Shown here: positions 45,534 through 54,382 of the stretch, one piece after another
How positions within the stretch are numbered: the first letter of the stretch is position 1
How the letters are laid out: each line of letters begins with the position of its first letter
The notes under the pieces: generated by a model
Seen by the model: the letters and a program-made list of their open reading frames with translations, nothing else
Database searches by the model: none
Told to the model about the DNA's origin: nothing
Assembly: GCF_000761485.1 (NCBI RefSeq)
Contig: NZ_JPMX01000025.1
Coordinates: forward strand, 1 to 64,000
DNA length: 64,000 nucleotides
DNA from: Modestobacter caceresii
Lineage (GTDB): Bacteria > Actinomycetota > Actinomycetes > Mycobacteriales > Geodermatophilaceae
Direction of reading: 5' to 3'
Position numbers and translations under genes: made by a program

Positions 45534-45551
45534 TGACAGGAAAAGTTGTCA
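45534..45551. promoter_or_regulatory. Inverted repeat near the winged-helix regulator promoter
   Basis: TGACA (45534-45538) and TGTCA (45547-45551) are inverted around 8 AT-rich bases; on the minus strand the far arm forms TTGACA, a perfect -35 hexamer 30 bp before ATG 45517. Could be operator and promoter together. Confidence 0.4.
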
Positions 45552-45606
45552 AGGGCTCCGTGCGAGCTCCACACCCCCTGCCGCCCGACGGGACGGCCGC
45601 GTACGC

Positions 45607-47532
45607 CTAGGCCAGCTCGAGCGGGTCCAGCTGCACGCGGACGTGCTCGGCGACCTTCTTGGCGCTGCGCACCCCCTGGACGTCGTGCAGCGCCCGCGCC
45701 AGGGCCGCCCCGTCGCTGCGCCGCACCCGGACCAGGTAGCGCTCCCGTTCGCCCTCCTGCCCCGGCCGCGGCGGCTCGGGGACCGGTCCGAGGACGTCGG
45801 CGCCCTCGGGCAGCCGCAGCGCCGCCAGGAAGTCCGCCAGCGCCGCCGGTGACGCCGACAGCGAGGCCATCCGGGTGACCGGCGGGAATCCGAGCTCGCG
45901 GCGGTCGGCCAGCTCCCGGGTGGCCAGCCCGGCCGGGTCCCAGCGCACCAGCGCCTGCACGACCGGGTGCGCGGCGTCGGCGGCGACCACCACCTGGCCG
46001 CCGGCCCGCACCAGCCCGGCGGCGTTCATCCAGCGGCGCATCGTCTCCTCCCCCGCCCGCAGGTCGGCCCGGCCCAGCAGCGCCCAGGAGTCCAGCAGCA
46101 GCGCCGCGCCGTAGCCGCCCTCGGCCACCGGCTCCGCCCCCGGCGTGGCCACCACGATCGCCGGGTCACCGGAGACCTCCGCGAGCACCCCGGAGCTGCG
46201 GCCGGAGACCCGCACCGCCGCTCCCGGGAACGCCCGGCCCAGCTCCTCCGCGGTGCGGGAGGCGCCGATCACGGCGGCCCGCAGCTTGGTGCCGTGACAG
46301 TGCGGGCAGTCGAAGGTCGCCGCCGGGCGGGCGCACCAGCGGCAGGCTGCGATCCGCACCCCGTTCGGCCCGGGCGCCGGTGCGATCCCCAGCGGGCCGG
46401 CGCAGTGCGCGCAGCGGGCCGGCGCCCGGCAGCGGTCGCAGACCAGCGAGGGCACGTAGCCGGAGCGGGGCACCTGGATCAGCACCGGGGCGCCGTCGGC
46501 CAGCGCGCGCCGGGCCACGGTGAAACCGAGCGTGGGCAGCCGGGCGGAGCGCGCAGCCGGGTCCCGGGCCAGCTCGAAGTCGCTGCCGAGGGCCTCCACC
46601 CGCGGCGCCGCGGCGCGCAGGGTGGCCCGGTCGGCGATCAGCTCGTGCGCCCACCCGGACTCCACCAGCAGCGCCGCCTCCGCGGTGCGCGCCGTGCCGG
46701 CGACCACGGCCGCGCAGGAGGCCAGGTGCGCCCGGTGCACCAGCACGTCGCGGGCGTGCGGGTAGGGCGCCCGCGGCTCGGCGTGCAGGTCGTCGCCGTC
46801 GTCCCAGATCGCCACCAGGCCCAGTTCGCGGACCGGCGCGAACACCGACCCGCGGGTGCCGAGCACCACCTGGGCGGTGCCGCGGGAGGCGGCGAGGAAG
46901 CGCCCGTAGCGGGTGTCCGGCGAGGAGTCGGCGCGCAGCACCGCGACCGAACCGGCCGGCAGCAGCCGCTCGGCCGCGGCGGCCAGCCGGTCCAGGTCCT
47001 TGCCGTCGGGGACGACGACGAGCGCGCCGCGCCCGCCCGACAGCGCGGCCTGCGCCAGCTCGGCCAGCCGGGTCGGCCAGTCCTCCCCGGGTAGCGCCGT
47101 CCACACCGCGCGGGCCGCCCGCCCCTCGGCCACCGCGGTCAGCAGCTGCGGCCCGGTCGGGTAGCGGGCGAAGCCCGCCGGGTCGGGAGCCGGGGGCGGT
47201 GGCGGCGGGTCGAGCCGGGGCCGCTTCTCCGGGGCGCCGCGGCGCGGTGGCAGGGCCAGCCGCAGCACGTCGGTGAGCGACCCGGCGTAGCGGTCGGCGA
47301 CCGAGCGGGCCAGCTCGGCGACCTCGGGGGTGAGCACCGGCTCGGCGGAGACCACCTTGGCCAGCGGGGCCAGCTTCCCGGTGTGGTCGGTGTCGCCGGT
47401 CAGCTCCAGGACGACGCCGTCCACCAGCTTGCCGGCGAACCGCACCCGGACCCGGCAGCCGGCCACCACCTGCTCGGCGAGCTCGTCGGGGACGGCGTAG
47501 TCGAAGGGCCGGTCCAGGTGCGCCAACGGCAC
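45607..47532 (-). CDS. priA: PriA-like primosomal protein without helicase motifs
   Basis: A 641-residue protein. N-terminal DNA-binding domain (HLDRPFDYAVPDELAEQVVAGCRVRVRFAGKLVDGVV) and eight zinc cysteines (CDRCRAPARCAHC; CRWCARPAATFDCPHC) identify PriA. The Walker A lysine motif is absent (GALVVVPDGKDL) and the DEEH box is DDGDD, as in actinobacterial 'probable PriA' proteins. GTG 47532 is the only start codon in frame after the upstream metK stop, yet the conserved RVARVVVDV that normally precedes it lies 5' of this GTG without any start codon, so the true start is uncertain. It lies 68 nt after metK. Confidence 0.87.
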   Translation of the reverse strand: MPLAHLDRPFDYAVPDELAEQVVAGCRVRVRFAGKLVDGVVLELTGDTDHTGKLAPLAKVVSAEPVLTPEVAELARSVADRYAGSLTDVLRLALPPRRGAPEKRPRLDPPPPPPAPDPAGFARYPTGPQLLTAVAEGRAARAVWTALPGEDWPTRLAELAQAALSGGRGALVVVPDGKDLDRLAAAAERLLPAGSVAVLRADSSPDTRYGRFLAASRGTAQVVLGTRGSVFAPVRELGLVAIWDDGDDLHAEPRAPYPHARDVLVHRAHLASCAAVVAGTARTAEAALLVESGWAHELIADRATLRAAAPRVEALGSDFELARDPAARSARLPTLGFTVARRALADGAPVLIQVPRSGYVPSLVCDRCRAPARCAHCAGPLGIAPAPGPNGVRIAACRWCARPAATFDCPHCHGTKLRAAVIGASRTAEELGRAFPGAAVRVSGRSSGVLAEVSGDPAIVVATPGAEPVAEGGYGAALLLDSWALLGRADLRAGEETMRRWMNAAGLVRAGGQVVVAADAAHPVVQALVRWDPAGLATRELADRRELGFPPVTRMASLSASPAALADFLAALRLPEGADVLGPVPEPPRPGQEGERERYLVRVRRSDGAALARALHDVQGVRSAKKVAEHVRVQLDPLELA

Positions 47533-47600
47533 ATCGACGACGACCCGGGCGACCCGCTGTGTGCGGGTGCCCGGGTCGTCGTCGATCGGCCGTGCCGTGC

Positions 47601-48827
47601 TCAGGAGACGCCCACCGCCGACTTCAGCGCGTCGACGCGGTCCAGCCGCTCCCAGGGCAGCTCGACGTCGGTGCGCCCGAAGTGGCCGTAGGCCGCCGTC
47701 GGGGCGTAGATCGGCCGCAGCAGGTCCAGGTCCCGCACGATCGCACCGGGCCGCAGGTCGAACACCGAGGTGATCGCCTTCTCCAGCGCCTCCTCCGGCA
47801 CCGTGTTGGTGCCGAAGGTCTCGACGAAGAGGCCGACCGGGTGCGCGGCACCGATCGCGTAGGCGACCTGCACCTCGCAGCGGCGGGCCAGCCCGGCGGC
47901 GACGACGTTCTTGGCCACCCAGCGCATCGCGTAGGCGCCGGACCGGTCGACCTTCGAGGGGTCCTTGCCGGAGAAGGCGCCGCCGCCGTGCCGGGCCATG
48001 CCGCCGTAGGTGTCGACGATGATCTTGCGGCCGGTCAGCCCGGCGTCGCCCATCGGGCCACCGATGACGAACTTGCCGGTCGGGTTCACCAGCAGCCGGT
48101 AGCCGGTGGTCGGCAGGCCCAGCTCGCGCAGCGCGGGCTCGACCACCAGCTCCTGGACGTCGGGGGCCAGCAGCGTGTCGATGGAGATGTCCTCGGCGTG
48201 CTGGGAGGAGACCACCACGGTGTCCACGGCGACCGGGCGGTCGTCCTCGTAGACCACGGTGACCTGGGTCTTGCCGTCGGGACGCAGGTAGGGCACCGAC
48301 CCGTCCTTGCGGACCGCCGACAGCCGCCGGGACAGCCGGTGCGCCAGCGCGATCGGCAGCGGCATCAGCTCGGGCGTCTCGTCGGTGGCGTACCCGAACA
48401 TCAGCCCCTGGTCGCCGGCCCCCTGCCGCTCGATCAGGTCGTCGGCCACCGCAGCCCGGTGCTCGGCCGCGCTCAGCTCGGCCTTGCGCGCCTCGTAGCC
48501 GGTGTCCACGCCCTGGGCGATGTCCGGGGACTGGGCGCCGATGGAGACGCTGACGCCGCAGGACGCGCCGTCGAAGCCCTTGCGGGAGGAGTCGTAGCCG
48601 ATGCCGAGGATCGTCTTGCGCACGATGTCGGCGATGTCGACGTAGCCGGAGGTGGTGACCTCACCGGCGATGTGCACCTGGCCGGTGGTGATGAGGGTCT
48701 CGACGGCGACGCGGCTGCGCGGGTCCTGCGCGAGCATCGCGTCCAGGATCGAGTCGCTGATCTGGTCGGCGATCTTGTCGGGGTGGCCCTCGGTCACCGA
48801 CTCGGACGTGAAGAGACGGCGTGGCAC
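47601..48827 (-). CDS. metK: S-adenosylmethionine synthetase
   Basis: A 408-residue enzyme making SAM from ATP and methionine. [37 protein letters not shown], the P-loop [16 protein letters not shown] and the [14 protein letters not shown]-terminal part are complete. GTG 48827 follows GGGAGAA. It lies 127 bp after coaBC on the same strand and 68 bp before priA. Confidence 0.97.
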   Translation of the reverse strand: MPRRLFTSESVTEGHPDKIADQISDSILDAMLAQDPRSRVAVETLITTGQVHIAGEVTTSGYVDIADIVRKTILGIGYDSSRKGFDGASCGVSVSIGAQSPDIAQGVDTGYEARKAELSAAEHRAAVADDLIERQGAGDQGLMFGYATDETPELMPLPIALAHRLSRRLSAVRKDGSVPYLRPDGKTQVTVVYEDDRPVAVDTVVVSSQHAEDISIDTLLAPDVQELVVEPALRELGLPTTGYRLLVNPTGKFVIGGPMGDAGLTGRKIIVDTYGGMARHGGGAFSGKDPSKVDRSGAYAMRWVAKNVVAAGLARRCEVQVAYAIGAAHPVGLFVETFGTNTVPEEALEKAITSVFDLRPGAIVRDLDLLRPIYAPTAAYGHFGRTDVELPWERLDRVDALKSAVGVS

Positions 48828-48954
48828 TCGGTTCTCCCTGCAGTCGGCTGCCGAGCGCGTTGTTCGCGGTCGGCCGGGCTGCACCACGGCAGTGGTCGGC
48901 CCGACGGCTGAGGCTACCGGCGGGAGCCGGCGGCCGTTCGGTGAGGCGGTGGCG

Positions 48955-50193
48955 TCAGGGCTGCCGGGCGACCCGGTCGGCCACCACGTCCCAGATCGCG
49001 GCGGCGACCGCGTCCTTGCGACCGGCCGGCACGGCGGTCGTCGTCCCGTCGGTGGCCAGCACCGTCACCTCGTTCTCCGACCGGCCGAAGACCCGTCCGG
49101 CGGAGACGTCGTTGACCACCAGCAGGTCGACGCCCTTGCGGGCCAGCTTGGCGCGGGCGTGGGTCAGCACGTCGCCCTCCGCGTCGCCGGTCTCCGCGGC
49201 GAAGCCGACGACGAGCTGCCCGGCCGGCCGCGCGCCCACGAGCTCGACCAGGACGTCGGGGTTGCGGACCAGCTCCAGCGAACTGGGCTCGGTGGCCCCA
49301 CCCTTCTTCAGCTTGCTGCCGGCGACCGTGGTGGGCCGGAAGTCGGCGACGGCGGCGGCCATGACGACGACGTCGGCCGGGCGCCCCGTCTCCCCACCGG
49401 ACGACTCACCGTGCATCCCGAGGCGCAGCTCCTCGGCGCTCTCGACAGCGACCACCCGCACCCCGAACGGGGCCGGCAGCTCGACGTTGGCGGCGACCAG
49501 CACCACCTCGGCGCCCCGGGCGGCGGCGACCCGGGCCAGCGCCCAGCCCTGCAGCCCGGACGATCGGTTGCCCAGGAACCGCACCGGGTCCAGCGGTTCC
49601 CGGGTGCCACCGGCGCTGATCACGACCCGGCGGCCGCTGAGGTCGTGGGCGAGCGCGCCGGCACCGGCGGACAGCACCAGCTCGGCCAACGCGGCGACGT
49701 CGGCCGGCTCGGGCAGCCGTCCGGGGCCGGAGTCCGGGCCGGTGAGCCGTCCCACCGCGGGGGGCAGCACGACGGCTCCACGGCGGCGCAGCGTCGCGAC
49801 GTTGTCCTGGGTGGCCGGGTGCTGCCACATCTCGGTGTGCATGGCCGGCACGAAGACGACCGGGCAGTGCGCGGTGAGCAACGTCGCGGTGAGCAGGTCG
49901 TCGGCCCGGCCGGCCGCTGCCCGGGCCAGCAGGTCCGCGGTGGCCGGGTTGACCAGGACCAGGTCGGCGGTCTGCCCGATCCGGACGTGGGCGACCTCGG
50001 GCACGTCGTCCCAGACCTCGGTGGACACCGGGTTGCCGCTGAGCGCCTCGAACGTGGCGGCGCCGACGAAGCGCAGCGCCGACGCGGTCGGCACCACCCG
50101 GACGTCGTGGCCGGACTCGGTGAGGGCGCGCAGCAGCAGCGCGGACTTGTAGGCCGCGACGCCACCACCCACGCCCAGGACGATCTGGCTCAT
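48955..50193 (-). CDS. coaBC: Phosphopantothenoylcysteine decarboxylase/synthetase
   Basis: A 412-residue bifunctional coenzyme A biosynthesis enzyme. CoaC part: [20 protein letters not shown], catalytic His in [12 protein letters not shown], and PAMHTEMW with the substrate Cys region. CoaB part from about residue 180: [31 protein letters not shown] and the [14 protein letters not shown] nucleotide region. ATG 50193 has GGAGG nine bases upstream; ATG 50202 directly abuts that sequence and is less likely. It follows rpoZ after two hairpins. Confidence 0.95.
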   Translation of the reverse strand: MSQIVLGVGGGVAAYKSALLLRALTESGHDVRVVPTASALRFVGAATFEALSGNPVSTEVWDDVPEVAHVRIGQTADLVLVNPATADLLARAAAGRADDLLTATLLTAHCPVVFVPAMHTEMWQHPATQDNVATLRRRGAVVLPPAVGRLTGPDSGPGRLPEPADVAALAELVLSAGAGALAHDLSGRRVVISAGGTREPLDPVRFLGNRSSGLQGWALARVAAARGAEVVLVAANVELPAPFGVRVVAVESAEELRLGMHGESSGGETGRPADVVVMAAAVADFRPTTVAGSKLKKGGATEPSSLELVRNPDVLVELVGARPAGQLVVGFAAETGDAEGDVLTHARAKLARKGVDLLVVNDVSAGRVFGRSENEVTVLATDGTTTAVPAGRKDAVAAAIWDVVADRVARQP

Positions 50194-50211
50194 GGGGTCC
50201 ATCCTCCACAC

Positions 50212-50249
50212 ATGACGAAGCCCCCGGCACCAGCCGGGGGCTTCGTCAT
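50212..50249 (-). terminator. 17-bp perfect hairpin between rpoZ and coaBC
   Basis: ATGACGAAGCCCCCGGC (50212-50228) pairs perfectly with 50233-50249 around a 4-nt loop. It stands 67 nt beyond the rpoZ stop, behind the dispersed hairpin element, forming a double terminator. Confidence 0.85.
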
Positions 50250-50255
50250 CAGTAA

Positions 50256-50313
50256 GGCCCCCTCGCAGGGGCCCGCCGCGAGCCTGCGAGCGGTGGGGGG
50301 CGAGGGGGTCCTT
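50256..50313 (-). repeat. Dispersed hairpin element, copy 2 (after rpoZ)
   Basis: Outer arms CCCCCTCGC (50258-50266) and GCGAGGGGG (50300-50308), core CGCCGCGAGCCTGCGAG then CGGTGGGG. It begins 3 nt after the rpoZ stop on the minus strand (AAGGACC...). Core nearly identical to the nusB copy, while the outer arms differ with compensating changes. Confidence 0.8.
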
Positions 50314-50315
50314 TT

Positions 50316-50579
50316 TCAGTTCTCGCCGGCGGTGTGGGCGAGGAGGCCCTCGTTGATCTCGCGGAGCGCGATCGACAGCGGCTTCTCCTGGGGCGCGGTG
50401 TCGACCAGCGGGCCGACGTACTCCAGCAGGCCCTCGGAGAGCTGGCTGTAGTAGGCGTTGATCTGACGCGCGCGCTTGGCGGCGTAGATGACCAACCCGT
50501 ACTTGCTGGTGGTCCGCTCGAGCAGCTCGTCGATCGGCGGGTTGGTGATGCCCTCAGGGGCAGGTGCGACTCCGGACAC
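50316..50579 (-). CDS. rpoZ: RNA polymerase omega subunit
   Basis: An 87-residue omega subunit that helps assemble RNA polymerase. [35 protein letters not shown] is the actinobacterial RpoZ signature, followed by [32 protein letters not shown] 50579. It lies between gmk and coaBC in the conserved order, 83 bp after gmk, and is followed by two successive hairpins. Confidence 0.96.
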   Translation of the reverse strand: MSGVAPAPEGITNPPIDELLERTTSKYGLVIYAAKRARQINAYYSQLSEGLLEYVGPLVDTAPQEKPLSIALREINEGLLAHTAGEN

Positions 50580-50662
50580 GGGCGGGCGTGCTCCTCAACT
50601 CGGTGTGCGGGCGGGCGGCGGATGGCTCCGCTCGGTCGCCTCGGGTGCGCCCTCGGCCGCGG

Positions 50663-51238
50663 TCAGGGACCAGCGGGCGGAGACGCAGTCAGCAAGCCTA
50701 CCAACTCGTCTGCGGCTCTGGCCACGTCGTCGTTCACGACGACCACGTCGAACTCCCCGGAGGCGTCCAGTTCGGCCTGGGCGAGGGCCAGCCGGCGGGA
50801 CTGCACCTCGGGGTGTTCGGTGCCCCGGCCGGCCAGTCGGCTGACCAGTTCGGCCCAGGACGGCGGGGCCAGGAAGACCAGTTGCGCCTCGGGCGCGCGC
50901 TCGCGCACCTGCCGGGCGCCCTGCAGCTCGATCTCCAGCAGCGCCGGGGCCCCGGAGGCCAGCTGCTCCTGCACCGGCGCGACCGGGGTGCCGTACCGGT
51001 TGCCCGCGTACTCGGCCCACTCGAGCAGGCCGTCGTGCTCGATCAGCCAGTCGAAGTACTCGGCGTCGACGAACCAGTAGTGCTCGCCGTCCACCTCGCC
51101 AGGGCGCGGGGCACGCGTGGTGACCGACACCGACACCCAGACCTCCGGGTGCCGGCGCCGGACCTCGGCGACGACCGTGCCCTTCCCCACCCCGGAGGGA
51201 CCCGAGAGGACCGTCAGGCGGGCAGGGGTGCGGGCCAC
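50663..51238 (-). CDS. gmk: Guanylate kinase
   Basis: A 191-residue kinase phosphorylating GMP. P-loop [11 protein letters not shown] near residue 12-21; GMP-binding [41 protein letters not shown] at the C-terminus. GTG 51238. It is 50 bp after mihF, and followed by rpoZ at 83 bp, the common actinobacterial order. Confidence 0.96.
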   Translation of the reverse strand: MARTPARLTVLSGPSGVGKGTVVAEVRRRHPEVWVSVSVTTRAPRPGEVDGEHYWFVDAEYFDWLIEHDGLLEWAEYAGNRYGTPVAPVQEQLASGAPALLEIELQGARQVRERAPEAQLVFLAPPSWAELVSRLAGRGTEHPEVQSRRLALAQAELDASGEFDVVVVNDDVARAADELVGLLTASPPAGP

Positions 51239-51288
51239 GCTCGGCGTCCTCGGGCTGGGGGTGTGCGTCGGTCGGGACAGGGACGTGC

Positions 51289-51618
51289 TCAGGGCTCGAC
51301 GACCTCGCCGGCGAACTCGGCCTCCAGCGCCTTGCGCTGGTTGGCACCGAGACCACGGACGCGACGGGTCGGTGAGATCTCGAGGCGCTCCATGATCTTG
51401 GCCGCACGCGCCTTGCCGACCCCGGGGAGGGACTCGAGCACCGCGGAGACGCGCATCTTGCCGATGACCTCGTCGGTCTCGCCCTGCTTGAGGACGTCGC
51501 CGACCGTCGCGCCCTTGGTCTTCAGCCGCTCACGCAGCTCGGCGCGGGTCTTGCGGGCCGCGGCGGCCTTCTCCAGGGCAGCGGCGCGCTGTTCGGGGGA
51601 CAACTCGGGAAGGGGCAC
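51289..51618 (-). CDS. mihF: Mycobacterial-type integration host factor
   Basis: A 109-residue nucleoid protein. [38 protein letters not shown] and the helix-hairpin-helix-type [48 protein letters not shown] are diagnostic of mIHF, which binds and bends DNA without homology to enteric IHF. GTG 51618. It precedes gmk, as in other actinobacteria. The 207-bp region upstream holds its promoter; I see no other feature there. Confidence 0.95.
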   Translation of the reverse strand: MPLPELSPEQRAAALEKAAAARKTRAELRERLKTKGATVGDVLKQGETDEVIGKMRVSAVLESLPGVGKARAAKIMERLEISPTRRVRGLGANQRKALEAEFAGEVVEP

Positions 51619-51825
51619 GGAGCAACCCAATCGTGTTCGTGCCGGCGCTGCGACCGGCGGTGTCGTTCGGTGTGGAGTGTGCCTGGACGGCGGCCCTCGA
51701 TGTGAGCCTGGGCGCCAACCTAGTCACCTCGAACCCGCTGGTCACCCTGGACCCCGTGTCATCTGCGCCGGGCCGGTGTGCTGCACGGACACCCGATCGG
51801 ACCGGACGGTGCAGTAACCGTGCCG

Positions 51826-52146
51826 TCACCGCTGGTCAACAGGTCGTCGGCCGGCCCGCCGCCGGCCCAGCAGCCACCCGGCCAGGGCGGACAGCACCAG
51901 CAGCCCGGCCACGACCAGCACGGCACCGAGGACGTGGCCGGCGGTCCAGAGCACCGCCCAGCGGTCGTCGTCGAAGGAGAGGGTCAGCCGGCTCTGGTAC
52001 GCCGTCTCCGCCGGCAGGGGGGTGTAGGCGGCCCAGCCGCCGTCGGCCGGTGGCCCCGGCCGGTTGGCCCGCCAGAACAGCGCGACGCCCAGCGCGCACA
52101 GCACCGCCCCGAGGGCCAGCACCAGTCGGGGCGCCGCGCGCCTCAC
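51826..52146 (-). CDS. Small two-helix membrane protein at the end of the pyr operon
   Basis: A 106-residue protein I do not recognise. RLVLALGAVLCALGVALFW and WTAGHVLGAVLVVAGLLVLSALAGWLL are the two hydrophobic helices; the segment between (PGPPADGGWAAYTPLPAETAYQSRLTLSFDDDRW) would be extracytoplasmic, and the end is basic (GRRRAGRRPVDQR). GTG 52146 overlaps the pyrF stop as GTGA. Its fixed place as the last gene of the operon suggests co-expression with pyrimidine synthesis; function unknown. Confidence 0.7.
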   Translation of the reverse strand: MRRAAPRLVLALGAVLCALGVALFWRANRPGPPADGGWAAYTPLPAETAYQSRLTLSFDDDRWAVLWTAGHVLGAVLVVAGLLVLSALAGWLLGRRRAGRRPVDQR

Positions 52147-53021
52147 GCGGTGAGCTCTGCCGTCCACCGGTCGGCGGCGGCCCGCAGCGCACCCGCGTCC
52201 GGCCCGGCCTGCAGCACGTCGCGGGAGACGGTGGGGACGACGGCGCGTCCGGTCCCGAAGAGCCGGCGCAGGTCGGCGGCCGATCCGCCCTGGGCGCCCA
52301 GGCCCGGGGCGAGCACCGGCCCGCCGAGCCCGTCGAGGTCGACGTCGAGGTCGGGCAGGGTGGCGCCCACGACGACGCCGAACGAGCCCGTGCTCGGGCC
52401 CCACCGGCCCGCCATGTCGCGCACCGCGGCGATGTCGGGCAGCGGGTCGCCGACCACCCACCCCGGGGTGTTCCAGCCGCGCACGGTGTCGATGACGACC
52501 TGGGCGGCGGTCCGCTCCCCCACCAGCGCGTGCTGCAGCGTGCCGGCGCCCGGGTTCGAGGTGCGGGCCAGCACGAACAGCCCGCCGCCGTGCAGGCGGG
52601 CGGTGTCCACGGCCGGCTGCAGGGAACCCGGGCCCAGGAACGGGCTGACGGTCAGGGCGTCGACGGCGAGCGGGTGCTCGGGGCGCAGGTAGTCGGCGTA
52701 GGCGTCCATCGTGGAGCCGATGTCGCCACGCTTGGCGTCCAGCAGGACCAGCGCCCCGGCCGCCCGGGCCCGGACGACGGCGTCCTCGAGCACGGCCAGC
52801 CCGCGGGAGCCGTGCCGCTCGTAGAAGGCCAGCTGCGGTTTGAGCACCGCGACGTGCCCGGCCAGGGCGTCGACCACGGCGTCGGTGAACCGGGCCAGCC
52901 CGTCGGGGCTGTCCGGCAGCCCCCAGCGCTCCAGCAGCGGCACGTGCGGGTCGATGCCGACGCACAGCGGGCCGCGCGCGGCGACGGCGTCGGCCAGCCG
53001 CTCCCCGAAGGTGCCGCTCAC
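52143..53021 (-). CDS. pyrF: Orotidine 5'-phosphate decarboxylase, type 2
   Basis: A 292-residue decarboxylase giving UMP. LCVGIDPHVPLLERWGL at the start, the catalytic LLDAKRGDIGSTMDAYADYL (Lys-Asp pair), and TSNPGAG and VVGATLPD for phosphate binding fit the PyrF type 2 (mycobacterial) subfamily. GTG 53021 overlaps the pyrD-like stop (GTGA). It is the last recognised enzyme of the pyr operon; pyrE is not in the window. Confidence 0.95.
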   Translation of the reverse strand: MSGTFGERLADAVAARGPLCVGIDPHVPLLERWGLPDSPDGLARFTDAVVDALAGHVAVLKPQLAFYERHGSRGLAVLEDAVVRARAAGALVLLDAKRGDIGSTMDAYADYLRPEHPLAVDALTVSPFLGPGSLQPAVDTARLHGGGLFVLARTSNPGAGTLQHALVGERTAAQVVIDTVRGWNTPGWVVGDPLPDIAAVRDMAGRWGPSTGSFGVVVGATLPDLDVDLDGLGGPVLAPGLGAQGGSAADLRRLFGTGRAVVPTVSRDVLQAGPDAGALRAAADRWTAELTA

Positions 53022-54382
53022 GCCGCTGCCCCGGCGAGCTCGGTGACGCACGCGCGGGCGAGGAAGGGGTCGGCGAAGGCGCCGGTGGCGGTCTGCACGC
53101 CGGCCGCGCCGAGCCCCAGCAGCGCCGCGCAGCTCGCCGGGTCGGTCACCCCGCCCATCGCCAGGACGTCGAAGTCGAAGCCGCCGGCCGCCCGCAGGTC
53201 CAGCAGCCGGGCGGTGAAGTCCAGCGCGAGGTCGCGCACCGCCCGGCCGGAGACGCCGGCCAGCGGCCGCCCCGGGAAGGTGGGCCGGCCGTCGGGGCGC
53301 TGCACCGTGCACTGCACCGTGTTGATCGCGGCCACCCCGTCCAGGTGCGGCGCGATCCGCGGCAGCAGCCCGGCCAGGGCGGGTGCGTCCAGCCAGGACA
53401 GCTTGGCGACCAGCCCGGTGCTGCTGGACAGCGCGCGCCGGGTGGTCTCGACGATCGCGGTGGTCAGCTCGGCGTCCAGGCAGATCGGCGGCTGCACCCC
53501 GCCCCGTGCCGCGTCCAGCGCGTTGGGGCAGGACAGGTTGAGCTCGACCACCGGCGCGCCGGCGGACTCGGCCAGCCGCGCGGTCCGGGCGAAGTCCTCG
53601 GCGATCGCCTGCAGCTGCGGCGGGCCCTCGCCGTCGTCCTCACCCAGCACGCTGACCAGCAGCAGCTGGTCGTCGGCCAGGCAGCGGACGGCGGCGGCGA
53701 CGTCCTCGGTCCAGACCGCCGGGTCCGGCGACGGCACTCCGAACGAGTTCGCCGACGTCACCGCCGGGTCGCCGGGCGGCACCCAGTCCGACGGCTCGGC
53801 GGTGACCACCGGCGGCGGTCCGTCGAGCGCGAACGGCTCGCGCACCCCGGGGACGAACGCCCAGTTGGGGAACTGGTTGGCCGCGCGCGCGCGGCTGCGG
53901 ACGGTCTTGTAGGTGAGCAGGTTGAAGCCGTTGCCGGCCAGGTACTGCACCCAGGCGGCGGTGCCGGTCATCGGGCAGGCGGGCACGCCGATCGGGAAAC
54001 CGGTCCGCCGGCCGAGCACCTGCCAGCTGCCGGCGGCCCGCGGGCGGACCGGCAGCCGTGGCCCCGGCGGCCCGACGCGCGCAGCCGCCACGTCGTCGGT
54101 GAGGGCGTACGCCGGGAAGCGCACCCCCGAGCGGGCCAGCAGCCGGTGCTGCCCGGTCGTGCTCAGCAGCCGGACCAGCGCGGGCAGGTCGTCGGCGCCC
54201 AGCCCGTCCCGGTCGAGTGCGGTCGTCAGCTCGGTGAGCCAGACCGGTTCGGGGGCGGAGGCGCCGTCCAAGCGGGCGACGGCGGCGGTGTGCAGGGCCC
54301 GGAGCACCGGGCCGGTCAGCCCGGCCGCGCGCGCCTCCCGGCCCAGCTCAGCCGCAGCGGTCGCGCCCCCGCCCCCCCTCAC
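53018..54382 (-). CDS. pyrD: Dihydroorotate-dehydrogenase-like protein with N-terminal extension
   Basis: A 454-residue protein. Residues 1-125 are an Ala/Arg-rich helical extension ([39 protein letters not shown]). The rest is a flavin TIM barrel of the DHODH family: [41 protein letters not shown] (Cys in the catalytic loop, a class 1-like feature), LVAKLSW, INTVQC and [29 protein letters not shown]. It is the only DHODH candidate in the operon, placed between carB and pyrF with 4-nt overlaps, so a role in orotate formation is likely; electron acceptor unclear. The start GTG 54382 abuts a G7 run. Confidence 0.82.
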   Translation of the reverse strand: MRGGGGATAAAELGREARAAGLTGPVLRALHTAAVARLDGASAPEPVWLTELTTALDRDGLGADDLPALVRLLSTTGQHRLLARSGVRFPAYALTDDVAAARVGPPGPRLPVRPRAAGSWQVLGRRTGFPIGVPACPMTGTAAWVQYLAGNGFNLLTYKTVRSRARAANQFPNWAFVPGVREPFALDGPPPVVTAEPSDWVPPGDPAVTSANSFGVPSPDPAVWTEDVAAAVRCLADDQLLLVSVLGEDDGEGPPQLQAIAEDFARTARLAESAGAPVVELNLSCPNALDAARGGVQPPICLDAELTTAIVETTRRALSSSTGLVAKLSWLDAPALAGLLPRIAPHLDGVAAINTVQCTVQRPDGRPTFPGRPLAGVSGRAVRDLALDFTARLLDLRAAGGFDFDVLAMGGVTDPASCAALLGLGAAGVQTATGAFADPFLARACVTELAGAAA

